Shown: positions 11,170 through 23,646, counted from the stretch's first letter. The stretch: DNA of 64,000 bases from Cordylochernes scorpioides (GCA_030710605.1 CP092881.1:73805095-73869094); one strand, 5' to 3'. Notes: generated by a model from the letters alone, not told the origin. Numbers and translations are program-made.

Positions 11170-12650
11170 ATATATATATATATTTAATATGAAGCAATAA
11201 CGGGCCATCTAAATACAGCAAATGAAAACATTTAGACGCGAAGGTTTTTCATACATATATCAAACCTTTACTGTCCTTACTTCGATGAAAAAATATTGGG
11301 AGGGCTTGGCTCATTAGTGGTGAACCCTCCCAGCGGTTTCGCCAATTTAATTTACCAGACCGCCTCTTTAGAGCTCTAATATTGTATTGGATCATTCTGC
11401 CTATATATGTTACACTGAAGGGTGGAATCTCAAAAATGGTATTCAAGCAAACTATGGACATAAGCTTTCAGGACAGTAGAATTACATATAATATTTTCAT
11501 AGAGCAATGCTCTTCCGCAAACAATAAGGATAAGGCCAGTTAGGTATAAATTAATACAAAGCAAAAGCGCACCATCTATCCTTATTGTTTGCGGAAGAGC
11601 ATTGCTCGATGCAAATATTTATATGTAACTAGCCAAATGACCCGGGCAACGCCCAGGTTTTACCCGATTATATGTTTTATTCAAATACTATTCGTTACAA
11701 TTATAAATTGGCGCCGTGGATGTCACTCTTGTGAAACGTCCCGCTCCAAACTTTGTGTCTGAGAAGCGATATTTTTATAGAACGATGATCTGGCTTTTGT
11801 TTTCTGCTCGAATGAATGTTTTTCTGTTATAATTTTGTTCCTGCGTACACGGGTTTCACCCGTGGTCTCTGCTTTTTGGAATTTTTCCCGATATAATTTT
11901 GTATCTGATAATCAAACATAATACAGCAATATTGTCATCATCATTTTCTGACTAAAAAAACAACAATTTTTGCCCAGAACCTGTCAATTTTATTTTTTAT
12001 TGGCTAAAAATCCGATAAATATATTTTCCAGATTTTTCTCTATGTCCTGTCAAAACACGTTTTACATGTACATTAGGTCAGCTGATATTACCTCCCATCT
12101 TCACCGCTAGAGGCGCTGCTTGCGAACGAAAAGGCAAAATTGCAACGCAATTTGCAAATAACTCGAAGAATATTCGGGATAGAGACCTGAAATTTTTACT
12201 GTAAGTTTTTCCAGATTCTACTCTATATACTGTTGAAATTTCAGTCAGATTAGTTACGTATTGTGGACGTGTATAGCCGACATAGATACCCACATACATA
12301 CATACATACATACATACATACATACATACACTGACCTTTATATATATAGGGATTATACTGTCCTAAAAACTTATGTCCATAGTTTGCTTAAATACTTTTC
12401 TGAGATTCCACCCTTCATTGTAGCATATATAAGCAGAATGATCCAATACAGTATTAAAGCTCTAAAGAGGCGGTTTGGTAGATTAAATTGGCGAAACCGC
12501 TGAGAGGGTTCACCACTGATGAGCCAAGCCCTACCAATATATTTTCATCGCAGTAAGGACAGTAAAGGTTTGATATATGTCTGAAAAAACATTCGCGTCT
12601 CAATGTTTTCATTTGCTGTATTTATATATCTTTATTGCCTTCTCTTTGTA
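11170..12650. mobile_element. Foldback element FB1, copy A, split by a later insertion
   Basis: Two inverted arms of ~330 bp: left arm with GGGAGGGCTTGGCTCATTAG, GATCATTCTGCC and CTATGGACATAAG; right arm with their reverse complements. The arms converge on GAGCAATGCTCTTCCGC ... GCGGAAGAGCATTGCTC around a ~50-base centre. Copy A has a ~725-bp insertion (11,629-12,353) in the right arm that copy B lacks. Frames inside the arms look conserved between copies, but the arms also match in non-coding positions, so I treat them as non-coding. Confidence 0.8.
11629..12353 (+). mobile_element. Non-autonomous element inserted only in copy A
   Basis: Copy B has an empty site here, so the ends can be placed. 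The element starts with CTAGCCAAATGACCCGGGCA and ends with a CATA microsatellite, then CTGACCTTTATATATATAGG. It contains no long open frame. The 3' end matches the layout at 8,880-9,000 and 9,300-9,350. I see no clear target duplication. It is probably a SINE-like or truncated non-LTR element; I give no family name. Confidence 0.7.
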
Positions 12651-12689
12651 CAAATCCTAAGTATGAAATTGCTTCCTCTAAAAGATGCC

Positions 12690-12945
12690 AGAAACAAGAG
12701 CATCAACCTTGCCGCAAAGTGTGAATGGCATTATTATTATTAAATTTGACGTGGCGAAGAAAATTTCCACATCCCTTTGTGAACGCCCTAATAATTTCCG
12801 CTCTTTTTCGGTTCAGTTGTTCGATTCTGTCGAAGGTTTCAGACGCTCTGTCATCAAGGTTGAGATTCTGAATTGTGAAATTGGAGGATACATTGATCCT
12901 GGGGAGTTTCCAAATCACATATGCAAAAATGTTCCATCTATGCAA
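12690..12945 (-). pseudogene. Possible Gag-like fragment, copy A
   Basis: The minus-strand frame contains RIEQLNRKRAEIIRAF then TKGCGNFLRHVKF, a charged helical segment like the start of BEL/Pao Gag proteins. The plus strand is open over the same stretch, so the coding sense is uncertain. Copy B (35,151-35,396) keeps both frames with about four changes. No other part of such an element is next to it. Confidence 0.25.
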
Positions 12946-12948
12946 TAG

Positions 12949-13424
12949 ACTTGTAGTTGGGTTCTTTTTTTTTTTTGTAATTGAGACCTCAAATCTTAAG
13001 TTGCTGATATTTAACCATCAGATTAAACGATAACTTGAATTTTTTCCAAAAAGAAGAAATCTATTGAAAGAAAAATAACAAACTTTTCCATATAATGCCG
13101 TCATATACATTTAGCATATTTAAGTAATATAAGTCATAAGTTCTATAAGTCATTTCAGAGAAAATAAATCATCCAAAGGAGAGTGTCTTACAATTGACGC
13201 ATTCCCATGAATGAATATTTTTCTCTCAAATGATATAAAAAGGATTATTATTTTTTGGAATTGAAGTTTTCTTAGTAATTTATAGTATGGAAAGAGAGGT
13301 CTAGCTTAGGCTGAATTAATTAAGAACCCAATAAATCATTATTTATTTTTATCACAAATTATATGAATTCTCTCTAATAACACATAACTACACTAGTTAC
13401 CACATTGTGATTGGATTATGTGGA
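12949..13424. other. No recognised feature
   Basis: AT-rich flank between the Gag-like fragment and the 91-bp array, collinear with 35,397-35,859 in copy B. It has a T-run near 12,966 and nothing else that I can name. Confidence 0.5.
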
Positions 13425-16400
13425 CGGATACTATATATTTGTGAATAGAATATATGAATATATGCTCAGGTACAATACTGAAGGAATATGAGGGCATTGG
13501 TAATACTATGCGTGACGAACACTATATATTTGTGAATAGAATATATGAACATATGCTCAGGTACAATACTGAAGGAATATAAGGGCATTGGTAATACTAT
13601 GCGTGACGAACACTATATATTTGTGAATAGAATATATGAACATATGCTCAGGTACAATACTGAAGGAATATGAGGGCATTGGTAATACTATGCGTGACGA
13701 ACACTATATATTTGTGAATAGAATATATGAACATATATGCTCAGGTACAATACTGAAGGAATATAAGGGCATTGGTAGTACTATGCGTGACGAACACTAT
13801 ATATTTGTGAATAGAATGTATGAACATATGCTCAGGTACAATACTGAAGGAATATGAGGGCATTGGTAATACTATGCGTGACGAACACTATATATTTGTG
13901 AATAGAATGTATGAACATATGCTCAGGTACAATACTGAAGGAATATGAGGTCATTGGTAATACTATGCGTGACGAACACTATATATTTGTGAATAGAATA
14001 TATGAACATATGCTCAGGTACAATACTGAAGGAATATGAGGGCATTGGTAATACTATGCGTGACGAATACTATATATTTGTGAATAGAATGTATGAACAT
14101 ATGCTCAGGTACAATACTGAAGGAATATAAGGGCATTGGTAGTACTATGCGTGACGAACACTATATATTTGTGAATAGAATGTATGAACATATGCTCAGG
14201 TACAATACTGAAGGAATATGAGGGCATTGGTAATACTATGCGTGACGAACACTATATATTTGTGAATAGAATATATGAACATATGCTCAGGTACAATACT
14301 GAAGGAATATGAGGGCATTGGTAGTACTATGCGTGACGAACACTATATATTTGTGAATAGAATGTATGAACATATGCTCAGGTACAATACTGAAGGAATA
14401 TAAGGGCATTGGTAGTACTATGCGTGACGAACACTATATATTTGTGAATAGAATGTATGAACATATGCTCAGGTACAATACTGAAGGAATAAGAGGGCAT
14501 TGGTAGTAACATGCGTGACGAATACTATATATTTTTGAATAGAATGTATGAACATATGCTCAGGTACAATACTGAAGGAATATGAGGGCATTGGTAATAC
14601 TATGCGTGACGAACACTATATATTTGTGAATAGAATATATGAACATATGCTCAGGTACATTACTGAAGGAATATGAGGGCATTGGTAATACTATGCGTGA
14701 CGAACACTATATATTTGTGAATAGAATATATGAACATATGCTCAGGTACAATACTGAAGGAATATGAGGGCATTGGTAATACTATGCGTGACGAACACTA
14801 TATATTTGTGAATAGAATATATGAACATATGCTCAGGTACAATACTGAAGGAATATGAGGTCATTGGTAATACTATGCGTGACGAACACTATATATTTGT
14901 GAATAGAATATATGAACATATGCTCAGGTACAATACTGAAGGAATATGAGGGCATTGGTAATACTATGCGTGACGAACACTATATATTTGTGAATAGAAT
15001 ATATGAACATATGCTCAGGTACAATACTGAAGGAATATGAGGGCATTGGTAATACTATGCGTGACGAACACTATATATTTGTGAATAGAATGTATGAACA
15101 TATGCTCAGGTACAATACTGAAGGAATATGAGGGCATTGGTAATACTATGCGTGACGAACACTATATATTTGTGAATAGAATGTATGAACATATGCTCAG
15201 GTACAATACTGAAGGAATATGAGGGCATTGGTAGTAACATGCGTGACGAACACTATATATTTTTGAATAGAATATATGAACATATGCTCAGGTACAATAC
15301 TGAAGGAATATGAGGTCATTGGTAATACTATGCGTGACGAACACTATATATTTTTGAATAGAATATATGAACATATGCTCAGGTACAATACTGAAGGAAT
15401 ATGAGGTCATTGGTAATACTATGCGTGACGAACACTATATATTTGTGAATAGAATATATGAACATATGCTCAGGTACAATACTGAAGGAATATGAGGTCA
15501 TTGGTAATACTATGCGTGACGAACACTATATATTTTTGAATAGAATATATGAACATATGCTCAGGTACAATACTGAAGGGAATATGAGGTCATTGGTAAT
15601 ACTATGCGTGACGAACACTATATATTTGTGAATAGAATATATGAACATATGCTCAGGTACATTACTGAAGGAATATGAGGGCATTGGTAATACTATGCGT
15701 GACGAACACTATATATTTGTGAATAGAATATATGAACATATGCTCAGGTACAATACTGAAGGAATATGAGGGCATTGGTAATACTATGCGTGACGAACAC
15801 TATATATTTGTGAATAGAATATATGAACATATGCTCAGGTACAATACTGAAGGAATATGAGGGCATTGGTAATACTATGCGTGACGAACACTATATATTT
15901 GTGAATAGAATATATGAACATATGCTCAGGTACAATACTGAAGGAATATGAGGTCATTGGTAATACTATGCGTGACGAACACTATATATTTGTGAATAGA
16001 ATATATGAACATATGCTCAGGTACATTACTGAAGGAATATGAGGTCATTGGTAATACTATGCGTGACGAACACTATATATTTGTGAATAGAATATATGAA
16101 CATATGCTCAGGTACAATACTGAAGGAATATGAGGGCATTGGTAATACTATGCGTGACGAACACTATATATTTGTGAATAGAATATATGAACATATGCTC
16201 AGGTACAATACTGAAGGAATATGAGGTCATTGGTAATACTATGCGTGACGAACACTATATATTTGTGAATAGAATATATGAACATATGCTCAGGTACAAT
16301 ACTGAAGGAATATGAGGTCATTGGTAATACTATGCGTGACGAACACTATATATTTGTGAATAGAATATATGAACATATGCTCAGGTACAATACTGAAGGA

Positions 16401-17255
16401 ATATGAGGTCATTGGTAATACTATGCGTGACGAACACTATATATTTGTGAATATAATATATGAACATATGCTCAGGTACAATACTGAAGGAATATGAGGT
16501 CATTGGTAATACTATGCGTGACGAACACTATATATTTGTGAATAGAATATATGAACATATGCTCAGGTACAATACTGAAGGAAAATGAGGGCATTAGTAG
16601 TACCATGCGTGGTTAATAATATGTATTTTCGAATAGAATATATGAACATATGTTCAAGTACAATGCTGAAGGAATAAGAGGGCATTGGTGGTACCATGCA
16701 TGGTTAATAATATATATTTTTGAATAGAATATATGAACATATGCTCAGGTACAATGCTGAAGGAATGAGAGGGCATTGGTAGTACCATGCGTGACGAATA
16801 CTATGTATTTTCGAATAGAATATATGAACATATGTTCAAGTACAATGCTGAAGGAATAAGAGGGCATTGGTGGTACCATGCGTGGTTAATAATATATATT
16901 TTTGAATAGAATATATGAACATATGCTCAGGTACAATGCTGAAGGAATGAGAGGGCATTGGTAGTACCATGCGTGGTTAATAATATGTATTTTTGAATAT
17001 AATATATGAATATATGCTCAGGTACAATTCTGAAGGAATAAGAGGGCATTGGTAGTACCATGCGTGGTTAATAATATGTATTTTTGAATATAATATATGA
17101 ATATATGCTCAGGTACAATCCTGAAGGAATAAGAGGGCATTAGTAGTACCATGCGTGGTTAATAATATGTATTTTTGAATAGAATATATGAACATATGCT
17201 CGGGTACAACGCTGAAGGAATAAGAGGGCATTGGTATTACCATGCGTGACGAATA
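13425..17255 (+). repeat. 91-bp minisatellite, long allele, about 42 units
   Basis: The unit contains GAACATATGCTCAGGTACAA, TACTGAAGGAATATGAGGG and CTATGCGTGACGAACAC, with a period of 91 bases (for example 13,532 to 13,623). Units in the first ~3.1 kb are almost identical. The last ~650 bp (from about 16,590) are more divergent, with GTGGTTAATAATATG variants like those in copy B. The period is not a multiple of three, so no long frame is kept. Confidence 0.95.
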
Positions 17256-18609
17256 CTATAATTACATATTTGTATTTAACTTTTGCCAAGATGTCACGAC
17301 AATCGACCGCTGCGTCCAATTACACCCGAGCAAACAGCATGGTCGTATTTGCATACCCTGCTTGCATATCTCCCTCGGTTTGTTTCAACGATTTCTGCGC
17401 CAATAAGAAGTGAATCATCAAAGTTATACACGAACGCGATGAGAATAAAAAAATCCAATTTCATTCTAGTTACATATATAGAAGTAGTAATTATTCACCC
17501 TGTGTCTTCTTGGGTATAACACTATTTTTTACTTTTTTAAAAATATTTTCTCTAAAAAAAGTCACATTTACTAAGATAGGCTGTGGAAAGTTGAGAAAAA
17601 TTATGTGTGTAGTGATTCCACATGCCGATTTGTTATCTTTTTTTTTTTTTAAGAAAAATTCCGTAAATATGCAAATAGGTATATATTTTTTTTACAATTG
17701 ATAAAAGAATGGTTATGTAAATATATTTTAAAAAGGATATATATATATATTAACACAAAGCAATAACATATATATATATGTTATATAAAAATGAATGAGA
17801 TTTCCTGCTTGATTTTTGATTATTTTGAGGATTAAACTATGTTAATGCAGTCGTGGTTAAATCTTGAAAGTATGATAATGAATTAATTTTAATCAGTAAT
17901 TTAATTGAACTAAAGGAATATATAAAATGCATAATTTGATAAGAGTAATGCCTGGCTTGAGGCGAGTAGAATAAGGAAAACAAAATATTATTTACATAAT
18001 GTACAAAAGTTTTGAGCCGGCCATCGGGAAACAACGGGAATATTCTTGCCATCGCCCGCACAAGTCTCAGTGGAGACTTTTCCGGGCACACTGTATCTAA
18101 AACGTCAAGGCAGCAGACGCGATGTCAGGTGGCCAGGGATCCTAGGATCTGGCGGCTGAAATCGGGAAACAACAATAAGTTTTTATAGGGGAAGCGTGAC
18201 CTCTGGCGGTCGATTTAGCAGAGTATTTGTATCTATGAAATATAATTTTAAATAAAATAATATTTTTATATAACATATATATAAGATATGTATGCGCTGA
18301 AGTTGGTTGTATAGTCTAAATAAAGGCTTATCCTTTGAGAATATCATTTATGAATTCTATTTATTTTTAAAACGCTTATAGATATAGATAGATTATAGAT
18401 TTGATAGCTACAAGAAATGAGGTTTTGCTTGTGAATGATAATGAAGTCTATTGTAATTGTGTGAAGTCATACACCCACATAACACCTGGTGTAGGCTCCA
18501 ACATGCAGTCATGGGCCTGAAGTAGGAACGCACTAGCGCAATAAAAGGAACCTCCTTCACAAGAGAGATAGGTGTCGCCATTGATATGTTTCTATTATAG
18601 GGTGAATAT
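17256..18609. other. Flank between the 91-bp array and Gypsy-1, copy A
   Basis: Collinear with 36,511-37,848. Short open frames are present on both strands (for example 17,837-18,091 minus) and are kept in copy B, but they have no recognisable domain and the whole stretch is equally conserved. The GGGATCCTAGGATCTGG motif near 18,125 resembles 3,405-3,422. TATATA and T runs lie at 17,640-17,780. Confidence 0.5.
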
Positions 18610-18845
18610 TGTCGCGGAGATAAATAAAGCAAGGGCAAGTTTGGGGATAATTAATTTATTATAAGGGGTTTTTATAGGGAGATGGATAAAGTAGAACTTA
18701 CCCCAAGTTAAGGTTAATCCTAATGAGGCTCCTCAGCTCCCCCCGCCGGCCAGATTCCACAGAACCCCTCACACCCGGTGTCCAGCGATGATTGACAAAC
18801 GTCTCATGGGGCCTCTCGTGATTGGAGCCGCTGGGCTTCTTGACA
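18610..18845 (-). repeat. Gypsy-1 3' LTR, copy A
   Basis: 236 bp, starting TGTCAAGAAGCCC and ending CTCCGCGACA when read on the minus strand. It differs from the 5' LTR at two close positions (GAGGCTCCTC here against GAGGGACCTC, plus-strand reading). Confidence 0.9.
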
Positions 18846-18860
18846 TTATTCCCTCCTTAG
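18846..18860 (-). other. Gypsy-1 polypurine tract, copy A
   Basis: Minus strand CTAAGGAGGGAATAA lies directly upstream of the 3' LTR, the expected site for plus-strand priming in reverse transcription. Confidence 0.75.
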
Positions 18861-18883
18861 AAAAAAAAACAGCGACCCGCTGA

Positions 18884-21800
18884 TTAGCTTGTCTCAGCCC
18901 TTGTTCTGGAAGGAAATCTATCACGGCTGGTGTTCCCTAGCAGAATAGAATGTTGTTCTTCAGGGTCCAGGTAGGGCTTCATCCGAATGACATGGACGAT
19001 ATCCTTGGCTTTCCGTGATCGGGGAGAGGGGTCCACGGGCTCTACTTCATACGTAACTTCTGAAAGCTTCTTGGTCACCTTATAGGGACCGAAGTATCTC
19101 TTCAGTAGCTTTTCTGATAGTCCTACTTTTCGGATGGGAGTAAAAACCCACACAAGATCATCCTTCTGGTAATAGACTGGAGTATGTTTCTGGTCGTATA
19201 GTCTACGGTCTTTCGCCTGTGATTGTAGAAGGCGTGATCGGGAGAGTTGACGCGCTTCCTCAGCTCTGGTCACAAGTTCTCCAACGTAGTCGTTAGAGAT
19301 CTCATCTGGTAGGTAGGGTAGTACGGCATCGATGTAGGTCTCGGCCTCGCGGGCGTGGACAAGAAAGAACGGGGTGTAGCCGGTCGCCTCCTGTTTAGCA
19401 GTGTTGTAAGCAAAAGTTACATAGGGCAAAACTTGGTCCCAGTCCTTCTGCTCAACACCTGTGTACATGGACAGCATGTCTCCCAGAGTTTTGTTGAACC
19501 TTTCAGTCAGGCCGTTGGTCTGGGGATGGTAGGCCGTTGTAAATCTGTGCACAATTCCGCACAGAGCATTGATCTCTTTTATTACTTGAGAAATGAAATT
19601 TCTGCCGCGATCTGTTATCATTTCTCTAGGAGCTCCATGCTTCAAGATGACGTCTTCAACCAGGAACTTAGCTGTTTCGATTGCTCCTCCGTCTGGGATC
19701 GCTTTCGTTATGGCATACCTTGTCATATAATCGGTGCACACAATGATCCAACGGTTTCCATCTTTAGAAACTGGAAATCTTCCAAGGAGATCAACCCCGA
19801 CTTTATAGAATGGCTTTTCTACGGGCGGTATGGATACAAGTTGCCCAGCCGGACGTCGAGGTAATTTCTTCCTTCGTTGACACTCCCGACAATGGCTTAC
19901 ATATTGGCGAACAGTTCTATAAAGGCCAGGCCAATAGAATCGTTTTTTGACTTTGTCATACGTCCGGGCGAAACCCAAATGCCCAGCTGTAGGAGCATCA
20001 TGTAAATCTGCCATAACTTCCGATCTTAAGTGCTTAGGGATCATCATAAGCCAGGGTCTTCCAGTTGTGCTATAGTTTTTATTGTATAAGATGCCGTCGA
20101 TAATGCTGAATTCCTTTCTGGTGTAGCCCGAGTTTAAATTATCGATTATTTTAGCTAAATCCGGGTCTTTAGTCTGTTCTATATCGACGTTGGTTAGTGA
20201 CATCACAGCACTTGGTTGATCGTTCTCAAGCGGGCTCCTTGACAGACAATCGGCATCCTTATGTTTGCGTCCGCTCTTGTAGATAACGGTCACGTCAAAT
20301 TCTTGCAACTTCAGCGCCCATCTTGCCAAACGGCCAGAAGGATCTTTCTGCCCTACCAACCAACATAGAGAATGATGGTCAGTGACAACCGTGAATGGTC
20401 GACCAAACAAATATGGGCGGAATTTGCTAATAGACCAGACTACAGCAAGGCATTCTTTTTCCGTTGTAGAATAGTTATTTTCAGCCTTTGTCAAGCTTCT
20501 AGATGCATAAGCTATAGGCCGCTCCTTTCCACCTTGTATTTGTAGAAGAACAGCTCCAATACCATGTCCGCTTGCATCCGTGTGTAGATGGGTATCAGCG
20601 GATTCATCAAAGTGTCCTAAGACAGGCTCTGAAATTAGAGCTGTTTTAAGGACTTCAAACGCTTTCTCTTGAGCTGCATCCCAATAAAATTGTTTTTCAG
20701 TCTTCAGTAGGTCATGCAAAGATCTAGCTTTGCCGGCAAAGTTCTCAATAAATCTTCGGTAATAGGAACATAATCCAAGAAAGCTCTTCAGTTCAGAGAT
20801 ATTCCTTGGCCTCGGAAATTTAGAGACGGCTTCAACTTTATCTGGATCTGGATGAATTCCATTGGCGTCAACAAGGTGTCCCAAAATCTTTATCCTCCTT
20901 GATCCAAAAAGACACTTTTTGTGGTTCAAGCTTAGTCCAGCTTTCTGGATGCAGCTTAATACAAGTTGTAGACGACGTAGATGTTCCTCAAAGGTAGGTG
21001 CGTAAACTACGATGTCGTCCAGGTAGCAAAGGCACATGTTCCATTTAAGACTGCCCAGAACACTATCTATCATCCTTTCAAACGTTGCTGGAGCGTTGCA
21101 AAGACCGAAGGGCATTACTTGGAATTCATACAGCCCATCTGGAGTGATGAAAGCAGTTTTCTCCCTGTCTTTTTCGTCCACTTCAATCTGCCAAAACCCG
21201 GACCGAAGATCCATCGTGGAGAAGTAACTAGAGCCGGCTAAACTGTCCAAGGCATCGTCAATGCGTGGCAGCGGGTAAACATCTTTTTTTGTTATCTTAT
21301 TTAATCGACGGTAATCTACGCAGAATCTCCAGGTCCCGTCTTTCTTTCGAACTAGAATAACTGGAGATGACCAAGGACTTTCAGAGGGCTTCACGATGTG
21401 ATTTTCAATCATCTTGTTCACTTCATCTTGAATTAGTCGTCGTTCACTTGGTGCTACTCTATAGGGCCGCTGTTTGATAGGAGACTGGTCGCCTGTGTTT
21501 ATCTTGTGCTTCACAGTACTGGTGGGCTTAATAGGAGTACTCCCAAAGTCAAATATGCCAATAAACTCGTCAAGGCATGAAACAAGCTGTAACCTTTGAA
21601 TTTCAGACAGCCCTGGATCTAGAGTAAGGTTTATCTTCTGTGACCATTCACGTGACTTTAGCTGCGTTTCTTGTAACTTATCGCTGGATTCAATAAGATT
21701 GCAGATATTCCCATTCTCATAACTTTCCATGGTGCACATATTCATTCCTGATGGAATCAGTTGCGGCCAAGACGCTCCATTCGCCACCCAAATGCTACCT

Positions 21801-22327
21801 CGGCCGTGTCGAAATGTAACCAATGAGTTTGGTATAAGAACTTCCTTTCTTAATAATAAGTCCTTAGAAGTTGAGACTAAAACATCTCTAACACCACATA
21901 TTTCTTCGTTTATCACACTGATCTTCTTTATTGATTTAGGCGGGATGACAAAGTCGTCGGAAGCAAACAATCTCTGGTTTTCCTCCTCTCGAGATTCCAG
22001 GACGGAGGTTTCCCCGAGATGGAGTTCATTTCTGCCACAATAAATGACGGCTTCGGTGGCCTTGAAGAAGTCCCATCCAAATATGATGTCATGGCTGCAT
22101 TCCACCATAACAACGAATTCAAATGAGATATTCAGACCATTAACTTCTATGTTCAGGACACATTTTCCTAGGGTCTCTATTAAATTTTTGTTTGCAGCTT
22201 TAAGAATGGGACCTGGTTCTTTGAAGAGAGGTGTCTTTAGTTCGCGTCGAAATTTGTCTGAAATAACAGAAAAGTCGGCTCCTGAATCCACCAATGCTTT
22301 GATTTTGCGTCCATTTATTTCGACCAT
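18884..22327 (-). CDS. pol: Gypsy-1 Pol polyprotein, copy A
   Basis: An open frame of 1,147 codons. It starts close to the aspartic protease (LVDSGADFS, catalytic Asp about residue 14). The reverse transcriptase has VILVRKKDGTWRFCVDYR near 325 and the catalytic YLDD near 435. RNase H has LHTDASGHGIG near 560 and ends around ADCLSR. The integrase has an H-H-C-C zinc domain (HLGFARTYDKV ... CRECQRRK), the first catalytic Asp in GVDLLGRFP, the second in ITDRGRNF and the Glu in GLTERFNKTLGD. A GPY/F-type module (KRYFGPYKV) lies near the C-terminus. The frame stays open upstream of the first Met into the end of gag, in the -1 register, so expression as a Gag-Pol frameshift product is likely. It has no nonsense change; RT has SGFWQ where copy B has SGYWQ. 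Confidence 0.95.
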   Translation of the reverse strand: MVEINGRKIKALVDSGADFSVISDKFRRELKTPLFKEPGPILKAANKNLIETLGKCVLNIEVNGLNISFEFVVMVECSHDIIFGWDFFKATEAVIYCGRNELHLGETSVLESREEENQRLFASDDFVIPPKSIKKISVINEEICGVRDVLVSTSKDLLLRKEVLIPNSLVTFRHGRGSIWVANGASWPQLIPSGMNMCTMESYENGNICNLIESSDKLQETQLKSREWSQKINLTLDPGLSEIQRLQLVSCLDEFIGIFDFGSTPIKPTSTVKHKINTGDQSPIKQRPYRVAPSERRLIQDEVNKMIENHIVKPSESPWSSPVILVRKKDGTWRFCVDYRRLNKITKKDVYPLPRIDDALDSLAGSSYFSTMDLRSGFWQIEVDEKDREKTAFITPDGLYEFQVMPFGLCNAPATFERMIDSVLGSLKWNMCLCYLDDIVVYAPTFEEHLRRLQLVLSCIQKAGLSLNHKKCLFGSRRIKILGHLVDANGIHPDPDKVEAVSKFPRPRNISELKSFLGLCSYYRRFIENFAGKARSLHDLLKTEKQFYWDAAQEKAFEVLKTALISEPVLGHFDESADTHLHTDASGHGIGAVLLQIQGGKERPIAYASRSLTKAENNYSTTEKECLAVVWSISKFRPYLFGRPFTVVTDHHSLCWLVGQKDPSGRLARWALKLQEFDVTVIYKSGRKHKDADCLSRSPLENDQPSAVMSLTNVDIEQTKDPDLAKIIDNLNSGYTRKEFSIIDGILYNKNYSTTGRPWLMMIPKHLRSEVMADLHDAPTAGHLGFARTYDKVKKRFYWPGLYRTVRQYVSHCRECQRRKKLPRRPAGQLVSIPPVEKPFYKVGVDLLGRFPVSKDGNRWIIVCTDYMTRYAITKAIPDGGAIETAKFLVEDVILKHGAPREMITDRGRNFISQVIKEINALCGIVHRFTTAYHPQTNGLTERFNKTLGDMLSMYTGVEQKDWDQVLPYVTFAYNTAKQEATGYTPFFLVHAREAETYIDAVLPYLPDEISNDYVGELVTRAEEARQLSRSRLLQSQAKDRRLYDQKHTPVYYQKDDLVWVFTPIRKVGLSEKLLKRYFGPYKVTKKLSEVTYEVEPVDPSPRSRKAKDIVHVIRMKPYLDPEEQHSILLGNTSRDRFPSRTRAETS

Positions 22328-22413
22328 AACAAAATTTTCTTTTAATTTAGCGGCGATATACCCTGGAGGATTTTCCTCAATGGCGACCTCACCCCCGTTA
22401 GAAGCCGCTCCAC

Positions 22414-23567
22414 TTAGTTTTTCACATTCTGAGGCATGGGAGAACGGCTGAAACGACGGGCTGGCGACTGGGATTGTCTTCGGGCTGGCGACCTTGCGCG
22501 GCTTGGATGTGGGGAAGAGCTCCGGTAGAAGTACGTCGAGGTTTGGGGCGTTACATAGTCGTCGTCGGCGTCATATCTCGGGGGTCGACTCGAAAATCCA
22601 ACATTTCTCTCTTCTCCGCCATTCCTTGTCCTGGCTTCAGCGAAGACCTGCCGTCGTTCCCTACAATAACGGACGACATGTCCGGGTCGTCCGCAGTGGA
22701 AGCAGATAGGTTTGTCGTCGTAGGTTCTCCAATGTTCCGTTTTCCTGGGTTGGGTTGGTCGGTCGATATTATAATAGGGCGTTCGTGGTTGTTGTTGTAC
22801 CACGTTGACTTGTGGTCTGGTAGGTTGTAGAGCAGGCTGACCTCTTCCCTCACAGTCTGTTCCAGGGCGTTCACCTCTCGGAGAGGATTGATCACTTCAG
22901 GTGCTGAGAAAACCTTTTGTATCTCTTCTCTAACGATGCGGCGAATTAACGCGGCCAAGTCGTCTGAGTCGTCAACACACGAAATGGGCATTACGTTTGA
23001 CAACCTGGCGAATTTCGTACGGCCGATCCTGCGCTGCTTGACGGTTGTCAGATGACGGCAAAACTTCAGGATCTCATCTACTGTCTGTATGTCTTTCGCC
23101 ACCAATACCTGGTATGTGTCCTCCGAAATTCCCTTTATAATGTGAGCAACTCTCTCACCTTCTTCCATGCGAGGGTTCACCTGGTGGCAGAGACTAAGAA
23201 TCTCCTGGATGTATGACTCGCTGGATTCCTCGGCCTTCTGTGCTCTTGACTTCAGAACTTCCTCGGCGCGTCGAGCAGAATCCTCTTGCAGTCCGAACAC
23301 ACCGCGGAATGCGTCTTCAAAGCTTCTCCACGAGTTGAGTGATTCTTCGTTATTATCAAACCACCTTCCAGCAGTTCCGTTCAAGTAAAATACGACGTTG
23401 GCAAGCTTCATGGTCTCGTCCCATCTGTTGTACTTCGACACTCTCTCGTACTCTTTCAACCACTGTCCAGGGTTTATATTTCCATCTCCAGAAAAGGTAG
23501 AAGGATCTCGTTGGCGCTGACAAGGGAGGTAGGATCCGCTAACAGTAGGTCTGTGGTCGTCTTCCAT
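22414..23567 (-). pseudogene. gag: Gypsy-1 Gag, copy A, broken by a 1-base deletion
   Basis: Encodes a retrotransposon Gag. The N-terminal part has the capsid-like segment (NINPGQWLKEYERVSKYNRW), and the end has a CCHC zinc knuckle (CFHCGRPGHVVRYC) followed by an Arg/Ser-rich tail. Near 22,834 copy A reads AGCAGGCTG where copy B reads AGCACGGCTG: one C is lost, so the capsid part and the zinc-knuckle part are in different frames. The likely start is the Met of MEDDHRPTV at 23,567; an upstream in-frame Met lies inside the 5' LTR and is a less likely start. Copy B holds the unbroken form. Confidence 0.9.
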
Positions 23568-23646
23568 TTCTATTAGTTGTGGCAAAGGTTGAAGAATTGG
23601 TTCACGTCCCTGTAGACGTCGACTTCTTCGAAGTTCCGTCACGCTA

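Noticed and set aside
11249..11461. A conserved small protein repeated across the window (frames in foldback arms)
   Set aside because: Conservation covers the whole arm including non-coding positions, and many copies have stops or shifts.
13425..17255. A CRISPR-like array
   Set aside because: No unique spacers between repeats; it is a continuous 91-bp tandem repeat in a eukaryotic context.
17283..17519. Short ORF conserved in both copies of the block as a host gene
   Set aside because: Both copies are near-identical throughout, so conservation carries no weight; no domain seen.
19355..19864. Plus-strand ORF of 169 codons antisense to Gypsy-1 pol
   Set aside because: Opposite strand of a well-supported Pol; same in copy B; no domain.
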